From the NCBI RefSeq assembly GCF_904061905.1, contig NZ_CAJFCI010000012.1:114385-178384 (forward strand): a stretch of 64,000 nt of DNA, written 5' to 3'. Source of the stretch: Zestomonas carbonaria (GTDB lineage Bacteria > Pseudomonadota > Gammaproteobacteria > Pseudomonadales > Pseudomonadaceae). Each line of letters opens with the position of its first letter. Within the stretch, counting starts at the first letter, position 1. This document shows positions 56,356-64,000 of the stretch, one piece after another. The position numbers and the translations under genes were made by a program. The notes beneath the pieces were generated by a model that was given only the letters and a program-made list of their open reading frames with translations, made no database searches and was not told the DNA's origin.

Positions 56356-57615
56356 CTAGCCCTGCGCTCGGCACCATTGCGCGGGGTCGCTCGGGCGACC
56401 CTGCTGGCGGATGGCGAAATACAGCGCCGGGGTATCTTGTCCGCCGCTGTTGCCCACGGTGGCGATCGGGTCGCCGGCCTTGACGATGTCGCCGGCGTCC
56501 TTCAGCAGGCTCTGGTTGTGGCCGTACAGGCTCAGGTAACCATTGCCATGGTCGAGAATGACCAGAAGCCCGGCGCCGCGCAACCAGTCGGCGAACACCA
56601 CCCGTCCGCCATGGACGGCCCGCACCTGGCTGCCGGCGGGTGCGCCGATCAGCACGCCGTCCCATTTGCTACGAGCGTCGCCGCTGCGCGGGGTTCCGTA
56701 GCGGGCGACCAGGCGGCCGTCCACCGGCCACGGCAGCTTGCCGCGCGCCTGGCCGAAAGGGCCGCCATAACTGGAGCCGCTGCTGGAAACCAGTGGGCCG
56801 CTGGCCGGCGCCTGGACGCCGCCTGGACGCGACCCGGCGGCGCGCTGCTCGGCCAGGGCGCGCTGGCGGGCTTCCTCGGCGGCCTTGGCCTCGCGGGCCT
56901 GGCGGGCCAGGGTTTCCTCGATGGTCTTCAGCACCCGGGCCAGTTGCGCCTGGTCCTGCTCGCGGGACTTGAGTTTCCTGTCGCGCTCGCGGTACTGCTG
57001 GTTGAGCTTGCCGAGGGCCAGTTGGCGCTCCTTGCGGACCGCGGCGAGCTGTTCGCGGCGGCTGTCCAGGGCGCTTTTCTGTTCGTTCAGGCGAACCTGC
57101 TGGGCGTTGATGTCGCGTTCGACGTTGGCCAGTTGGCGCAGGGTCTCGTTGAAGTTTTCGAGCTGCTCCAGGCGGGCGTGGCCGAGGTATTCGTAATAGG
57201 TGAGGGTGCGCGAGAACTGTTCCGGCCGCTGCTGGTTGAGCAGCAGGCGCAGGGGCTCCTGGTTGCCGGCCTGGTAGGCGGCGCGGGCCTGGATGCCGAT
57301 CAGCCGTTGCTGTTCAAGGCGCGCGTCCTGGAGTTTTTTTTTCTCGCCGTCGAGCCGTTGCAGCTCGGTTTCACTTTCCTTCAGCTCGTCCTGGAGGGTC
57401 TTGACCTCTTTCTCCAGCTTGCCCATTTCGGTTTCGGTGCTGCGCAACTGTTTCTGCACCGAGGACTTTTCCTGCTCGATCTTGTCGAGCAGCTTCTTCA
57501 GCTCGCCGATGTCCTTGCGGGCGGCCTCCAGTTGTTGCTGGGTTTCCGCACGCTGGTCGGCGACGACCGGAGTGAGCAGGCAGAAGCAGAGAAGAGCGAG
57601 CAGGGCGCGGGGCAT
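56356..57615 (-). CDS. envC: EnvC-like amidase activator with degenerate LytM domain
   Basis: A 419-residue periplasmic protein. It has a signal peptide, a long coiled coil (about residues 20-250, rich in Glu, Lys and Gln), a Ser/Gly linker, and a C-terminal LytM fold (about 300-415). The zinc residues of active LytM enzymes are missing: the usual H-x-GID is WDGVLI and the H-x-H is LYFAIR, so it should activate amidases rather than cut peptidoglycan. The ATG at 57615 is preferred; a GTG five codons upstream is possible. It forms a probable operon with ctpA. Confidence 0.9.
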   Translation of the reverse strand: MPRALLALLCFCLLTPVVADQRAETQQQLEAARKDIGELKKLLDKIEQEKSSVQKQLRSTETEMGKLEKEVKTLQDELKESETELQRLDGEKKKLQDARLEQQRLIGIQARAAYQAGNQEPLRLLLNQQRPEQFSRTLTYYEYLGHARLEQLENFNETLRQLANVERDINAQQVRLNEQKSALDSRREQLAAVRKERQLALGKLNQQYRERDRKLKSREQDQAQLARVLKTIEETLARQAREAKAAEEARQRALAEQRAAGSRPGGVQAPASGPLVSSSGSSYGGPFGQARGKLPWPVDGRLVARYGTPRSGDARSKWDGVLIGAPAGSQVRAVHGGRVVFADWLRGAGLLVILDHGNGYLSLYGHNQSLLKDAGDIVKAGDPIATVGNSGGQDTPALYFAIRQQGRPSDPAQWCRAQG

Positions 57616-57741
57616 GGGCACGTGCGACACCGAGGGAGGAAGGACCGGCCTAGTATGCTAAAGAACGCGGCAAGCTAAAAGCTGGCAGCGGTCAAATTGC
57701 TGCCGGGTTCGAGCGGTCCCGGTTTTTCCGGAGGTGTTTTT

Positions 57742-57769
57742 CTGGATCCCCGCGAACGCGGGGATCCAG
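57742..57769. repeat. 28-bp perfect palindromic element (CTGG family), second copy
   Basis: Arms CTGGATCC/GGATCCAG enclose the same CCCCGC-GAAC-GCGGGG core as 6010-6037, with one compensated base-pair change (TT/AA to AT/AT). It lies between gpmI and envC; another short hairpin (CCGCAAG/CTTGCGG) follows near 57786. Confidence 0.8.
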
Positions 57770-57820
57770 TAAACGAAGGTGGGTTCCCGCAAGCCTACGC
57801 TTGCGGCCACGGCACGAGCC

Positions 57821-59356
57821 TCAGGCCGGCAGGAGGATCGAGGTGCCGGTCATTTCCGCCGGCTGTTCCAGGCCCAGCAGGTAGAGCATGGTCGGCGCCA
57901 CGTCGGCCAGCACGCCGCCGTCGCGGACCCGTAGCGGGCGCTTGCCGACGTAGATGAACGGTACCGGCTCGCAGGTGTGCGCGGTGTGCGCCTGGCCGGT
58001 GCATTCGTCTTCCATCTGCTCGACGTTGCCGTGATCGGCGGTGATCAGCGCTTCGCCGCCGACCTTGTCCAGTGCCTCGACGATGCGGCCGACGCAGGTG
58101 TCCAGGCATTCCACCGCCTTGATCGCGGCTTCCAGCACGCCGGTGTGGCCGACCATGTCGCCGTTGGCGTAGTTGACGACGATCACGTCGTAGCGCTGCT
58201 GTTCGATGGCTTCGACGATCCGGTCGGTGACTTCCGGCGCGCTCATTTCCGGCTGCAGGTCGTAGGTGGCGACCTTCGGCGATGGGATGAGGATGCGTTC
58301 CTCGCCCTCGAACGGTTCTTCGCGGCCGCCGGAGAAGAAGAAGGTGACGTGGGCGTACTTCTCGGTCTCGGCGATGCGCAACTGGGTCTTGCCGTGCTTG
58401 GCCAGGTACTCGCCGAGCACGTTGTCCAGCGATTCGGCCTGGAACGCGGCCGGCGCCGGGATGGTCGCGGCGTACTGGGTGAGCATCACGTAGCCGGCCA
58501 GGCGCGGGGCGCGGGCGCGCTCGAATTCCTTGAACTCGGGCTCGACGAAGGCGCGGGTCAGCTCGCGGGCGCGGTCGGCGCGGAAGTTCATGAACACCAC
58601 GGCATCGCCGTCCTCGACCGGAGCGGCGTCGCCGATGCGGGTGGCCTTGACGAATTCGTCGCTCTCGCCGCGCTCGTAGGCCGCCTGCAGGCCCTCGACC
58701 GCCGTCGCCGCGCTGAACTCGGCGCGGCTGTCGACGATCAGGTCATAGGCTTGCTGCACGCGGTCCCAGCGGTTGTCGCGGTCCATGGCGAAGTAGCGGC
58801 CGATCAGCGAGGCGATGCGACCCTTGCCGAGCCTGGCGAAGGTGGCGTCGAGCAGCTCGATGGAACCTTGCGCGCTCCTCGGCGGGGTGTCGCGGCCGTC
58901 GAGGAAGGCGTGCAGGTAGATCTTCTCCGCGCCGCGCCGGGCGGCCAGTTCGGCCATGGCGACCAGGTGGTCCTGGTGGCTGTGCACGCCGCCGTCGGAG
59001 AGCAGGCCCATGATGTGCACGGCCTTGCCGGCGGCTACCGCCTTGTCCACCGCGCCGGTGATCACGGGGTTCTCGAAGAACTCGCCGTCGCGGATCGCCT
59101 TGGTGACGCGGGTGAAGTCCTGGTACACCACGCGGCCGGCGCCGAGGTTCATGTGGCCGACCTCGGAGTTGCCCATCTGCCCGTCCGGCAGGCCGACGTC
59201 CATGCCGCTGCCGGAGATCAGGCCGTGCGGCTGGCTGGCGCGCAGGCGGTCGTAGACCGGGGTGTGGGCGGCGAGGATGGCGTTGTAATCGGGGCTGTCG
59301 CTGTGGCCGAAGCCGTCGAGGATGATCAGCACCAGCGGTTTGGGCGTGGCAGACAT
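57821..59356 (-). CDS. gpmI: 2,3-bisphosphoglycerate-independent phosphoglycerate mutase
   Basis: A 511-residue glycolytic mutase (3-phosphoglycerate to 2-phosphoglycerate) of the alkaline phosphatase superfamily. The metal-binding LIILDGFG is at the N-terminus, catalytic Ser in [10 protein letters not shown], and metal residues in [12 protein letters not shown] and [11 protein letters not shown]. The ATG at 59356 was chosen; upstream in-frame codons are not conserved. It is divergent from the yibN-grxC-secB genes over 140 bp. Confidence 0.96.
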   Translation of the reverse strand: MSATPKPLVLIILDGFGHSDSPDYNAILAAHTPVYDRLRASQPHGLISGSGMDVGLPDGQMGNSEVGHMNLGAGRVVYQDFTRVTKAIRDGEFFENPVITGAVDKAVAAGKAVHIMGLLSDGGVHSHQDHLVAMAELAARRGAEKIYLHAFLDGRDTPPRSAQGSIELLDATFARLGKGRIASLIGRYFAMDRDNRWDRVQQAYDLIVDSRAEFSAATAVEGLQAAYERGESDEFVKATRIGDAAPVEDGDAVVFMNFRADRARELTRAFVEPEFKEFERARAPRLAGYVMLTQYAATIPAPAAFQAESLDNVLGEYLAKHGKTQLRIAETEKYAHVTFFFSGGREEPFEGEERILIPSPKVATYDLQPEMSAPEVTDRIVEAIEQQRYDVIVVNYANGDMVGHTGVLEAAIKAVECLDTCVGRIVEALDKVGGEALITADHGNVEQMEDECTGQAHTAHTCEPVPFIYVGKRPLRVRDGGVLADVAPTMLYLLGLEQPAEMTGTSILLPA

Positions 59357-59496
59357 AGGTTCGACTCTTGCGCTAGGGGCGAAAAAAGAGCGGCATTTTA
59401 TCGCCAAGTCCCTCGTGGCGTCACCGCTGGGCGGACTTTGGCCGACCTTTGGGCCTGTGTATACTGGCCGCCATTTTATGGCTGTGGAACCGCGAG

Positions 59497-59910
59497 ATGC
59501 TTGCCAACCTGATTGAATTTGTCACTAACCACTATGTATTGAGCGGATTGTTCGTCATCCTGCTGGTGCTGCTGATCGTCACCGAACTGCGTCGCGGCGG
59601 CCAGAGCCTCAGCACCCGCGAACTGACCGCGCTGGTCAACGCCGAGACCGGCGTGGTGGTGGACGTGCGGCCGAGCAAGGAGTTTTCCGGCGGGCACATC
59701 GTCGGCGCGCTGAACATCCCCTACGACAAGCTCACCGCGCGCATCGCCGAGCTGGAGAAGCACAAGGACAAGACCCTGGTGGTGGTCGACGCCATGGGCC
59801 AGCACGCCGGCACCGTCTGCCGCGAGCTGAAGAAGGCCGGCTTCAACGCCGCCAAGCTGTCCGGCGGCATCGGGAGCTGGCGCGGCGACAACCTGCCGCT
59901 GGTGAAGTGA
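59497..59910 (+). CDS. yibN: Membrane-anchored rhodanese-like protein YibN
   Basis: A 137-residue protein with an N-terminal membrane helix (about residues 10-32, [16 protein letters not shown]) and one rhodanese domain. The active-site position reads [11 protein letters not shown], without the catalytic Cys, as in E. coli YibN (VVDGSG), so sulfurtransferase activity is unlikely. It is one base from grxC and upstream of secB; this yibN-grxC-secB order is conserved in gammaproteobacteria. Confidence 0.9.
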   Translation: MLANLIEFVTNHYVLSGLFVILLVLLIVTELRRGGQSLSTRELTALVNAETGVVVDVRPSKEFSGGHIVGALNIPYDKLTARIAELEKHKDKTLVVVDAMGQHAGTVCRELKKAGFNAAKLSGGIGSWRGDNLPLVK

Positions 59911-59911
59911 C

Positions 59912-60166
59912 ATGCCCGGTGTCGTCATCTATTCCAGCGACTGGTGCCCCTACTGCATCCGTGCCAAGCAATTGCTGGTGCGCAAGGGCGTCGACTTCGA
60001 GGAAATCAAGGTCGACGGCAAGCCGCAACTGCGCGCCGAGATGGCCGACAAGGCCGGGCGCACCTCGGTTCCGCAAATCTGGATCGGCGGCACCCATGTC
60101 GGGGGCTGCGACGATCTCTACGCCCTGGAGCGCACCGGCAAGCTGGACGCGCTGCTCAACGCCTGA
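59912..60166 (+). CDS. grxC: Glutaredoxin 3
   Basis: An 84-residue dithiol glutaredoxin. The redox motif is CPYC (residues 12-15), with TSVPQIWIGG (cis-Pro) and GGCDDL for glutathione binding. It reduces disulfides using glutathione. It sits between yibN and secB; the ATG follows the yibN stop by one base. Confidence 0.96.
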   Translation: MPGVVIYSSDWCPYCIRAKQLLVRKGVDFEEIKVDGKPQLRAEMADKAGRTSVPQIWIGGTHVGGCDDLYALERTGKLDALLNA

Positions 60167-60203
60167 ACCCAACACCTACGCATAACATCGAGAAGGCCAC
60201 GCT

Positions 60204-60686
60204 ATGACCGAACAAGCTACCAACGGCGCCGCCCAGGGCGAAAACCCGCAGTTCTCCCTGCAGCGCATCTACGTCAAGGACCTGTCCTTCGAAGCGCCGA
60301 AAAGCCCGGAAATCTTCCGCCAGGAGTGGGCACCGAGCGTCGCACTGGACCTCAACACCCGCCAGAAGGCCCTGGAAGGCGATTTCCACGAAGTGGTGCT
60401 GAGCCTGTCGGTGACCGTGAAGACCGGTGAAGAAGTCGCCTTCATCGCCGAAGTGCAGCAGGCCGGCATCTTCCTGATCCGTGGCCTGGACGCCGCTTCG
60501 ATGAGCCACACCCTCGGTGCGTTCTGCCCGAACATCCTCTTCCCCTACGCCCGCGAAACCCTGGACAGCCTGGTGGTGCGCGGTTCGTTCCCGGCGCTGA
60601 TGCTCTCCCCGGTGAACTTCGACGCCCTCTACGCCCAGGAACTGGCGCGCCTGCAGGCCGCCGGCGAGGCTCCGGCGCAAGCCTGA
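60204..60686 (+). CDS. secB: Protein-export chaperone SecB
   Basis: A 160-residue SecB homologue. It keeps preproteins unfolded and hands them to SecA. Family sequences include [25 protein letters not shown] and [19 protein letters not shown]. It is the last gene of the yibN-grxC-secB set and ends in a strong terminator. Confidence 0.97.
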   Translation: MTEQATNGAAQGENPQFSLQRIYVKDLSFEAPKSPEIFRQEWAPSVALDLNTRQKALEGDFHEVVLSLSVTVKTGEEVAFIAEVQQAGIFLIRGLDAASMSHTLGAFCPNILFPYARETLDSLVVRGSFPALMLSPVNFDALYAQELARLQAAGEAPAQA

Positions 60687-60701
60687 GGACTCCCATGGGT
60701 C

Positions 60702-60735
60702 ATGAAGAACGCCGCTTTTCAGCGGCGTTTTTCAT
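60702..60735. terminator. Terminator of secB (bidirectional)
   Basis: AACGCCGCT (60708-60716) pairs with AGCGGCGTT (60721-60729), with ATGAA/TTCAT flanks, giving T-runs in both directions. Confidence 0.93.
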
Positions 60736-60752
60736 TGCGGCGCATTTTGTTG

Positions 60753-60819
60753 TAGAAGCCAGCTTGCTGGCGATCCAGGCTTATCCGGCCCCCTTGATCG
60801 CCAGCAAGCTGGCTCCTAC
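60753..60819. repeat. REP inverted repeat with 19-bp arms
   Basis: AGCCAGCTTGCTGGCGATC (60757-60775) is inverted perfectly at 60796-60814, bounded by GTAGA and CCTAC. Each arm contains its own CAGCTTGCTG hairpin. It lies between the converging secB and trmL genes and is a different REP subtype from the others in the window. Confidence 0.85.
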
Positions 60820-60833
60820 GCCTAGGGTCGTGC

Positions 60834-61295
60834 TTATGCCCCGGCGAAGCCATGCTGGCGCCAGGCCTCGTAGACCGTGACCGCCACCGTGTTGGAGAGG
60901 TTCAGGCTGCGGCAGCCGGGGCGCATCGGCAGGCGGATGCGTTGCTCGGGCGGCAGGGCGTTGCGGATGTCTTCCGGCAGGCCCCGGCTTTCCGGGCCGA
61001 ACAGGAAGGCGTCGCCGGGCTGGTAGCGTACTTCGTGGTAGGGGTGCGAGCCCTTGGTGGTGAAGGCGAACAGGCGTGGCCGGCCGAGGCTTTCCAGGCA
61101 ACTGTCCAGGTCGGCATGGCGCTGCAGCGGTGCGTACTCGTGGTAGTCCAGGCCGGCGCGGCGCAGGCGCTTGTCGTCCAGTTCGAAGCCGAGCGGTTCG
61201 ATCAGGTGCAGGCTGCAGCCGCTATTGGCGCACAGCCTGATAATGTTGCCGGTATTCGGTGGAATTTCCGGTTGGAACAGGATGACGTGAAACAT
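60834..61295 (-). CDS. trmL: tRNA (cytidine(34)-2'-O)-methyltransferase TrmL
   Basis: A 153-residue SPOUT methyltransferase that modifies the wobble position of tRNA-Leu. Knot motifs are [18 protein letters not shown] (motif 1), [10 protein letters not shown] (motif 2) and [16 protein letters not shown] (motif 3). Length fits E. coli TrmL (157 aa). Its ATG shares two bases with the divergent ATG of the next gene. Confidence 0.95.
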   Translation of the reverse strand: MFHVILFQPEIPPNTGNIIRLCANSGCSLHLIEPLGFELDDKRLRRAGLDYHEYAPLQRHADLDSCLESLGRPRLFAFTTKGSHPYHEVRYQPGDAFLFGPESRGLPEDIRNALPPEQRIRLPMRPGCRSLNLSNTVAVTVYEAWRQHGFAGA

Positions 61296-61734
61296 GCGCG
61301 GCTCCGCACTTGAGGACGGGCGGCATTCTACTCCCGAGACCCCGCGTCCGCAGATGGGCTGGCGCTTCTTCGCCACCCTGGCGATCCTCGGCCTGTTGGT
61401 CGGGCTGATGATCGGCCGCCTGACCGAGTCCGGCCCGGCGCACCTGGAGCGCGTCGAGGTGCTGGAGGACGGGCTGGCGCTCTGGTTCGACCGCGAGGTG
61501 GCGGTGCGCGGCGAGCGGATCGACGGCGCGCTGGTGCTGCATCTGGACGCCGGTGGCAAGGTCGAACGGGGCCAGTTGCGGGTGGCCGGCAAGGTGGCCA
61601 ACTGGCGGACGGTGTCGGAAGGGAAGGAGGCGCTGCGTCTCGAGCTGGTGGCCGCCCGGCCGCTGCACGGCACATGGCGCGGTGCAGCGGCGGAAGGGCG
61701 GTGGCGACTGGAGATCAGCCTGCGCTCGGAATAA
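61294..61734 (+). CDS. Conserved single-pass membrane protein of unknown function
   Basis: A 146-residue protein corresponding to PAO1 PA5126. It has a cytoplasmic N-terminus, one membrane helix (about residues 24-41, [17 protein letters not shown]) and a soluble C-terminal part rich in beta pattern ([21 protein letters not shown]). It has no known domain. The ATG at 61294 begins conserved sequence; a Met at 61354 directly before the helix is the alternative. The start codon overlaps that of divergent trmL. Confidence 0.7.
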   Translation: MRGSALEDGRHSTPETPRPQMGWRFFATLAILGLLVGLMIGRLTESGPAHLERVEVLEDGLALWFDREVAVRGERIDGALVLHLDAGGKVERGQLRVAGKVANWRTVSEGKEALRLELVAARPLHGTWRGAAAEGRWRLEISLRSE

Positions 61735-61785
61735 AAGAGGGGATTCCCCGGCCTGCCTGTACCAAGGTCCCCAAAACTGGGTATG
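61735..61785 (-). ncRNA. Candidate sigma-54-driven small RNA (NrsZ-like position)
   Basis: A strong sigma-54 promoter on the minus strand (61795-61811) predicts a start near 61785. About 40 nt later comes a short GGGG-AAT-CCCC hairpin followed by TCTTTTATT (61733-61749), directly at the 3' end of the convergent gene. No coding frame fits. In PAO1 the RpoN/NtrC-controlled RNA NrsZ lies between ntrC and PA5126 in this orientation, as I recall. Here ntrBC is absent and the predicted transcript is much shorter than the 226-nt NrsZ. Confidence 0.35.
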
Positions 61786-61794
61786 TCTTATCCT

Positions 61795-61811
61795 ATGCAG
61801 GGCATGTGCCA
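61795..61811 (-). promoter_or_regulatory. Sigma-54 promoter of candidate sRNA
   Basis: On the minus strand TGGCACATGCCCTGCAT has GG-N10-GC spacing; TGGCAC is perfect and TGCA nearly so against TGGCACG-N4-TTGCW. The remaining part of the 250-bp space up to hutC shows no gene; a 60-codon frame (61783-61965) looks accidental. Confidence 0.65.
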
Positions 61812-61984
61812 GTTTTATTACGAAGGCTCAAGCCCGCATGTTTTCTGGCCTTCGGGCGATTCCACGGATTTTTTGGGACGCGATCCGGCGGATGGATTTG
61901 ACCCGCACGAGTGCATGCGGTGCATCCGGCGCGCACGGACGGGGCATTTTGGGCTGTGCCGATGAGGTTGGCGCGGCGCTGGGC

Positions 61985-62728
61985 CTAGCCGGCGCGGTTG
62001 CCGCTGTTCATCGGCACGCGGCTGCCCAGGCGGTAGCGCGAGGACGGGTGGACGAAGCGCGCGTAGGTCACCGTCTTGCCGCGCGACCAGGTGCGGCGCA
62101 TCAGCACCAGGCAGGGCTCGCCGGGGCCGATTTCCAGCAGGTCGGCTTCGGCGGGGCTGGGCAGGGTGGCGTCGACGATGTGTTCCATCTCGTCCGCCGC
62201 CAGGCTGTTCAGCAGGTATTGCGAGGGTTGCAGGGTCTCGTCGAAGCGTTGCTGGAGGAATTCGGGCATCAGCTCCGGGTTGACGTAGCGGTCTTCCAGT
62301 TGCACCGGCACGCCTTCCTCGCTGTGCACGCAGATCAGGTGGAACACCGAGCTGCCGGTGGGCAGCGAGAGCGCCGCGGCGATCGCCATCGAGGCTGATT
62401 CGCGGGCATGCAGCACCACGCGGCAGCTATAGCGGTGGCCGCGTGCGCGGATCTCGTCGGCGATGTGGGCGATCATCAGCAGGTTGGACTGCGGCTTGCG
62501 CTCGGCGACGAAGGTGCCGACCCCGGACAGCCGCTGCAGCAGCCCTTCATCGGTCAGCTCGCGCAGGGCGCGGTTGACCGTCATCCGCGACATGCCCAGC
62601 GCCTGCACCAACTGGTTCTCCGAAGGAATCAGGTCGCCGGGCTTCCATTCCCCGGAGCGCAGCTTGTCCACCACGTAGCGCTTGGCCTTGCGATACAGGG
62701 CTTGGGGGGCTTCCGCGTTGCTGTTCAT
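61985..62728 (-). CDS. hutC: Histidine utilisation repressor HutC
   Basis: A 247-residue GntR/HutC regulator. The winged helix-turn-helix is at about residues 10-75 (GDLIPSENQLVQALGMSRMTVNRALREL) and the UTRA effector domain binds urocanate. AGGAG precedes the ATG at 62728. It represses the divergent hutU operon until urocanate accumulates. Two palindromic sites of its type lie in the shared 474-bp space, one near each gene. Confidence 0.93.
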   Translation of the reverse strand: MNSNAEAPQALYRKAKRYVVDKLRSGEWKPGDLIPSENQLVQALGMSRMTVNRALRELTDEGLLQRLSGVGTFVAERKPQSNLLMIAHIADEIRARGHRYSCRVVLHARESASMAIAAALSLPTGSSVFHLICVHSEEGVPVQLEDRYVNPELMPEFLQQRFDETLQPSQYLLNSLAADEMEHIVDATLPSPAEADLLEIGPGEPCLVLMRRTWSRGKTVTYARFVHPSSRYRLGSRVPMNSGNRAG

Positions 62729-62830
62729 GGGCGCTCCTGGGGCGATGGACGGCGAGTATACCCGGCGCGTTCCTGGCATACAGGCGTTCGGTGGTTGGGC
62801 CATGTGGGCGGGTGTCCGGCTGGATGCAAG

Positions 62831-62844
62831 CCTGTATAGACAGG
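62831..62844. promoter_or_regulatory. Candidate HutC site near hutC
   Basis: CCTGTATAGACAGG is a near-perfect dyad related to the hutU operator, 103 bp upstream of hutC, and fits autoregulation. Confidence 0.55.
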
Positions 62845-62935
62845 ATAGGCAATAACCTGGCCAATTCCTTTTTCCTACCGTCTCGGGCCGTGTGGCGTGG
62901 CCATTCCGGCGATCCACTCAACTCCCCGTGAAGGT

Positions 62936-63003
62936 TGTTACCGCCTGCCGTCCAGAAGAACGCCATGCTTCAAAAAGTGGCGTCCATGTCCGCTTTGGTA
63001 ACG
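62936..63003. promoter_or_regulatory. Possible upstream activator half-sites for the hutU promoter
   Basis: TGTTACC (62936-62942) and GGTAACG (62997-63003) are inverted half-sites 130-200 bp upstream of the sigma-54 start. CbrB-type enhancer proteins use TGTTAC/GTAACA half-sites in pseudomonads, but here the two halves are 54 bp apart, so this is tentative. Confidence 0.3.
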
Positions 63004-63105
63004 CTGTTCCGCAGCCTTCTACACTCTTGGAAGACATCCGCTAAAGCGTCGCAAGCGTGTGATACAGGCCCTCTCGGGCGTTTCTGCGAGCGCCTTCGGT
63101 GAAAT

Positions 63106-63121
63106 TGGCCTTGCTCATGCA
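63106..63121 (+). promoter_or_regulatory. Sigma-54 promoter of hutU
   Basis: TGGCCTTGCTCATGCA has GG-N10-GC spacing, TGGC at -24 and TGCA at -12. The start should fall near 63132. hutU promoters of other pseudomonads are sigma-54 dependent. Confidence 0.65.
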
Positions 63122-63125
63122 TATG

Positions 63126-63139
63126 CTTGTATGTACAAG
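63126..63139. promoter_or_regulatory. HutC operator of hutU
   Basis: CTTGTATGTACAAG is a near-perfect 14-bp palindrome identical in form to the known Pseudomonas HutC operator. It covers the predicted start site, explaining repression. Confidence 0.8.
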
Positions 63140-63202
63140 TTAATATAGGTGGTGAGTGCTACCCCGAGAGCACTCGCCGGTCAACCGAGCAGGAGTCACC
63201 CC

Positions 63203-64000
63203 GTGAGCAACCCGAACAACAAATTCCGTGACGTCGAAATCCGCGCCCCGCGCGGCACCCAGTTGAATGCCAAGAGCTGGCTGACCGAAGCGCCGCTGCG
63301 CATGCTGATGAACAACCTCGACCCGGAAGTCGCCGAGAATCCGAAGGAGCTGGTGGTCTACGGCGGCATCGGCCGCGCCGCGCGCAACTGGGAGTGCTAC
63401 GACAAGATCGTCGCCACCCTCAAGGAGCTGAACGACGACGAGACCCTGCTGGTGCAGTCCGGCAAGCCGGTCGGCGTGTTCAAGACCCACGCCAACGCCC
63501 CGCGCGTGCTGATCGCCAACTCCAACCTGGTGCCGCACTGGGCCACCTGGGAGCACTTCAACGAACTGGACGCCAAGGGCCTGGCCATGTACGGCCAGAT
63601 GACCGCCGGTAGCTGGATCTACATCGGCAGCCAGGGCATCGTCCAGGGCACCTACGAAACCTTCGTCGAAGCCGGCCGCCAGCACTATGGCGGCAACCTC
63701 ACCGGCCGCTGGGTGCTGACCGCCGGCCTCGGCGGCATGGGCGGCGCCCAGCCGCTGGCCGCGACCCTGGCCGGCGCCTGCTCGCTGAACATCGAGTGCC
63801 AGCAGTCGCGCATCGACTTCCGCCTGAAGACCCGCTACGTGGACGAACAGGCCAAGGACCTCGACGACGCCCTGGCGCGCATCGCGCGGTACACCGCCGA
63901 GGGCAAGGCGATCTCCATCGCCCTGCACGGCAACGCCGCCGAGATCCTGCCGGAACTGGTCAAGCGTGGCGTGCGCCCGGACATGGTCACCGACCAGACC
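63203..64000 (+). CDS. hutU: Urocanate hydratase (partial, 5' part)
   Basis: The first 266 residues of urocanase, which converts urocanate to imidazolonepropionate in histidine breakdown; the gene continues past the window edge (full length about 560 aa). The start is GTG at 63203, 7 nt after AGGAG. Conserved sequence includes [47 protein letters not shown] and the NAD-binding region [10 protein letters not shown]. Controlled by the sigma-54 promoter and HutC operator upstream. Confidence 0.96.
   Translation, partial: MSNPNNKFRDVEIRAPRGTQLNAKSWLTEAPLRMLMNNLDPEVAENPKELVVYGGIGRAARNWECYDKIVATLKELNDDETLLVQSGKPVGVFKTHANAPRVLIANSNLVPHWATWEHFNELDAKGLAMYGQMTAGSWIYIGSQGIVQGTYETFVEAGRQHYGGNLTGRWVLTAGLGGMGGAQPLAATLAGACSLNIECQQSRIDFRLKTRYVDEQAKDLDDALARIARYTAEGKAISIALHGNAAEILPELVKRGVRPDMVTDQT

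Noticed and set aside
56356..57615. EnvC as an active LytM endopeptidase
   Set aside because: The zinc-binding His residues are replaced (WDGVLI, LYFAIR), as in known amidase activators.
59497..59910. Rhodanese missing its catalytic Cys as a broken gene
   Set aside because: The loss is shared with E. coli YibN, so it is a family trait rather than a mutation.
61783..61965. A 60-codon open frame with several Cys, after the PA5126-like gene
   Set aside because: It has no ribosome-binding site and no recognised family, and it overlaps the sigma-54 promoter on the other strand.

Overview
The window is about 64 kb of a high-GC Pseudomonas chromosome, with no plasmid or phage genes. Gene order follows the P. 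aeruginosa PAO1 stretch from about PA5182 down to PA5126 (fdhF-like/fdhD, kbp, nudE, cysQ, fabY, arcDABC, dctBD, an amino-acid ABC operon, yggX/mutY/asmA, the his genes, ctpA, gpmI, secB, trmL). It then jumps to hutC/hutU, which in PAO1 lie near PA5105 and PA5100. The missing rml and dctPQM genes, the different polysaccharide locus and the REP families point to a non-aeruginosa member of the P. aeruginosa group, such as the P. nitroreducens/citronellolis type. The synteny comparison is from memory, not from an alignment.

Layout: 0-9.4 kb holds a His-tailed glycine-zipper protein, a formate-dehydrogenase-like molybdoenzyme with FdhD, a LysR regulator, a BON-LysM protein, YrfG, NudE and CysQ, and ends in a 1-kb tandem repeat array. 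9.4-16.5 kb holds fabY and the arginine deiminase operon arcDABC with a candidate Anr box. 16.9-20.1 kb holds the DctB/DctD two-component system without the dctPQM transporter that adjoins it in PAO1. 20.3-29.1 kb is an ABC-transporter-dependent polysaccharide cluster: manC-type enzyme, wzm, wzt, and one 1763-residue protein joining a FkbM methyltransferase, a repeat-bearing coiled coil and three GT4 domains. 29.3-39.7 kb is accessory: a phospholipase-D-type lipoprotein, a TetR/NTF2 pair with clear operators, a LysR regulator, and a molybdenum hydroxylase module (cytochrome c, 2Fe-2S subunit, Mo subunit, XdhC, MocA). 39.8-61.7 kb is core genome: tRNA-Thr, tRNA-Phe, amino-acid ABC transporter, CBS protein, yggX-mutY, asmA, a FAD oxidase, hsp20 behind a perfect Anr box, panM-like, hisBH-DUF2164-hisAF, ctpA, envC, gpmI, yibN-grxC-secB, trmL. 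61.7-64 kb holds a candidate sigma-54 small RNA, then hutC and the start of hutU with a sigma-54 promoter overlapped by a HutC operator.

Functional themes: anaerobic and arginine metabolism (arc, probable Anr control of hsp20), sigma-54-linked nutrient control (dctBD, hut, candidate sRNA), surface polysaccharide synthesis, and molybdenum enzymes. Intergenic spaces are unusually rich in several REP-like palindrome families, which also occur inside the his operon. The strongest candidate for something under-described is the polysaccharide cluster, where chain extension, possible chain capping and a possible length ruler appear to sit on one polypeptide.
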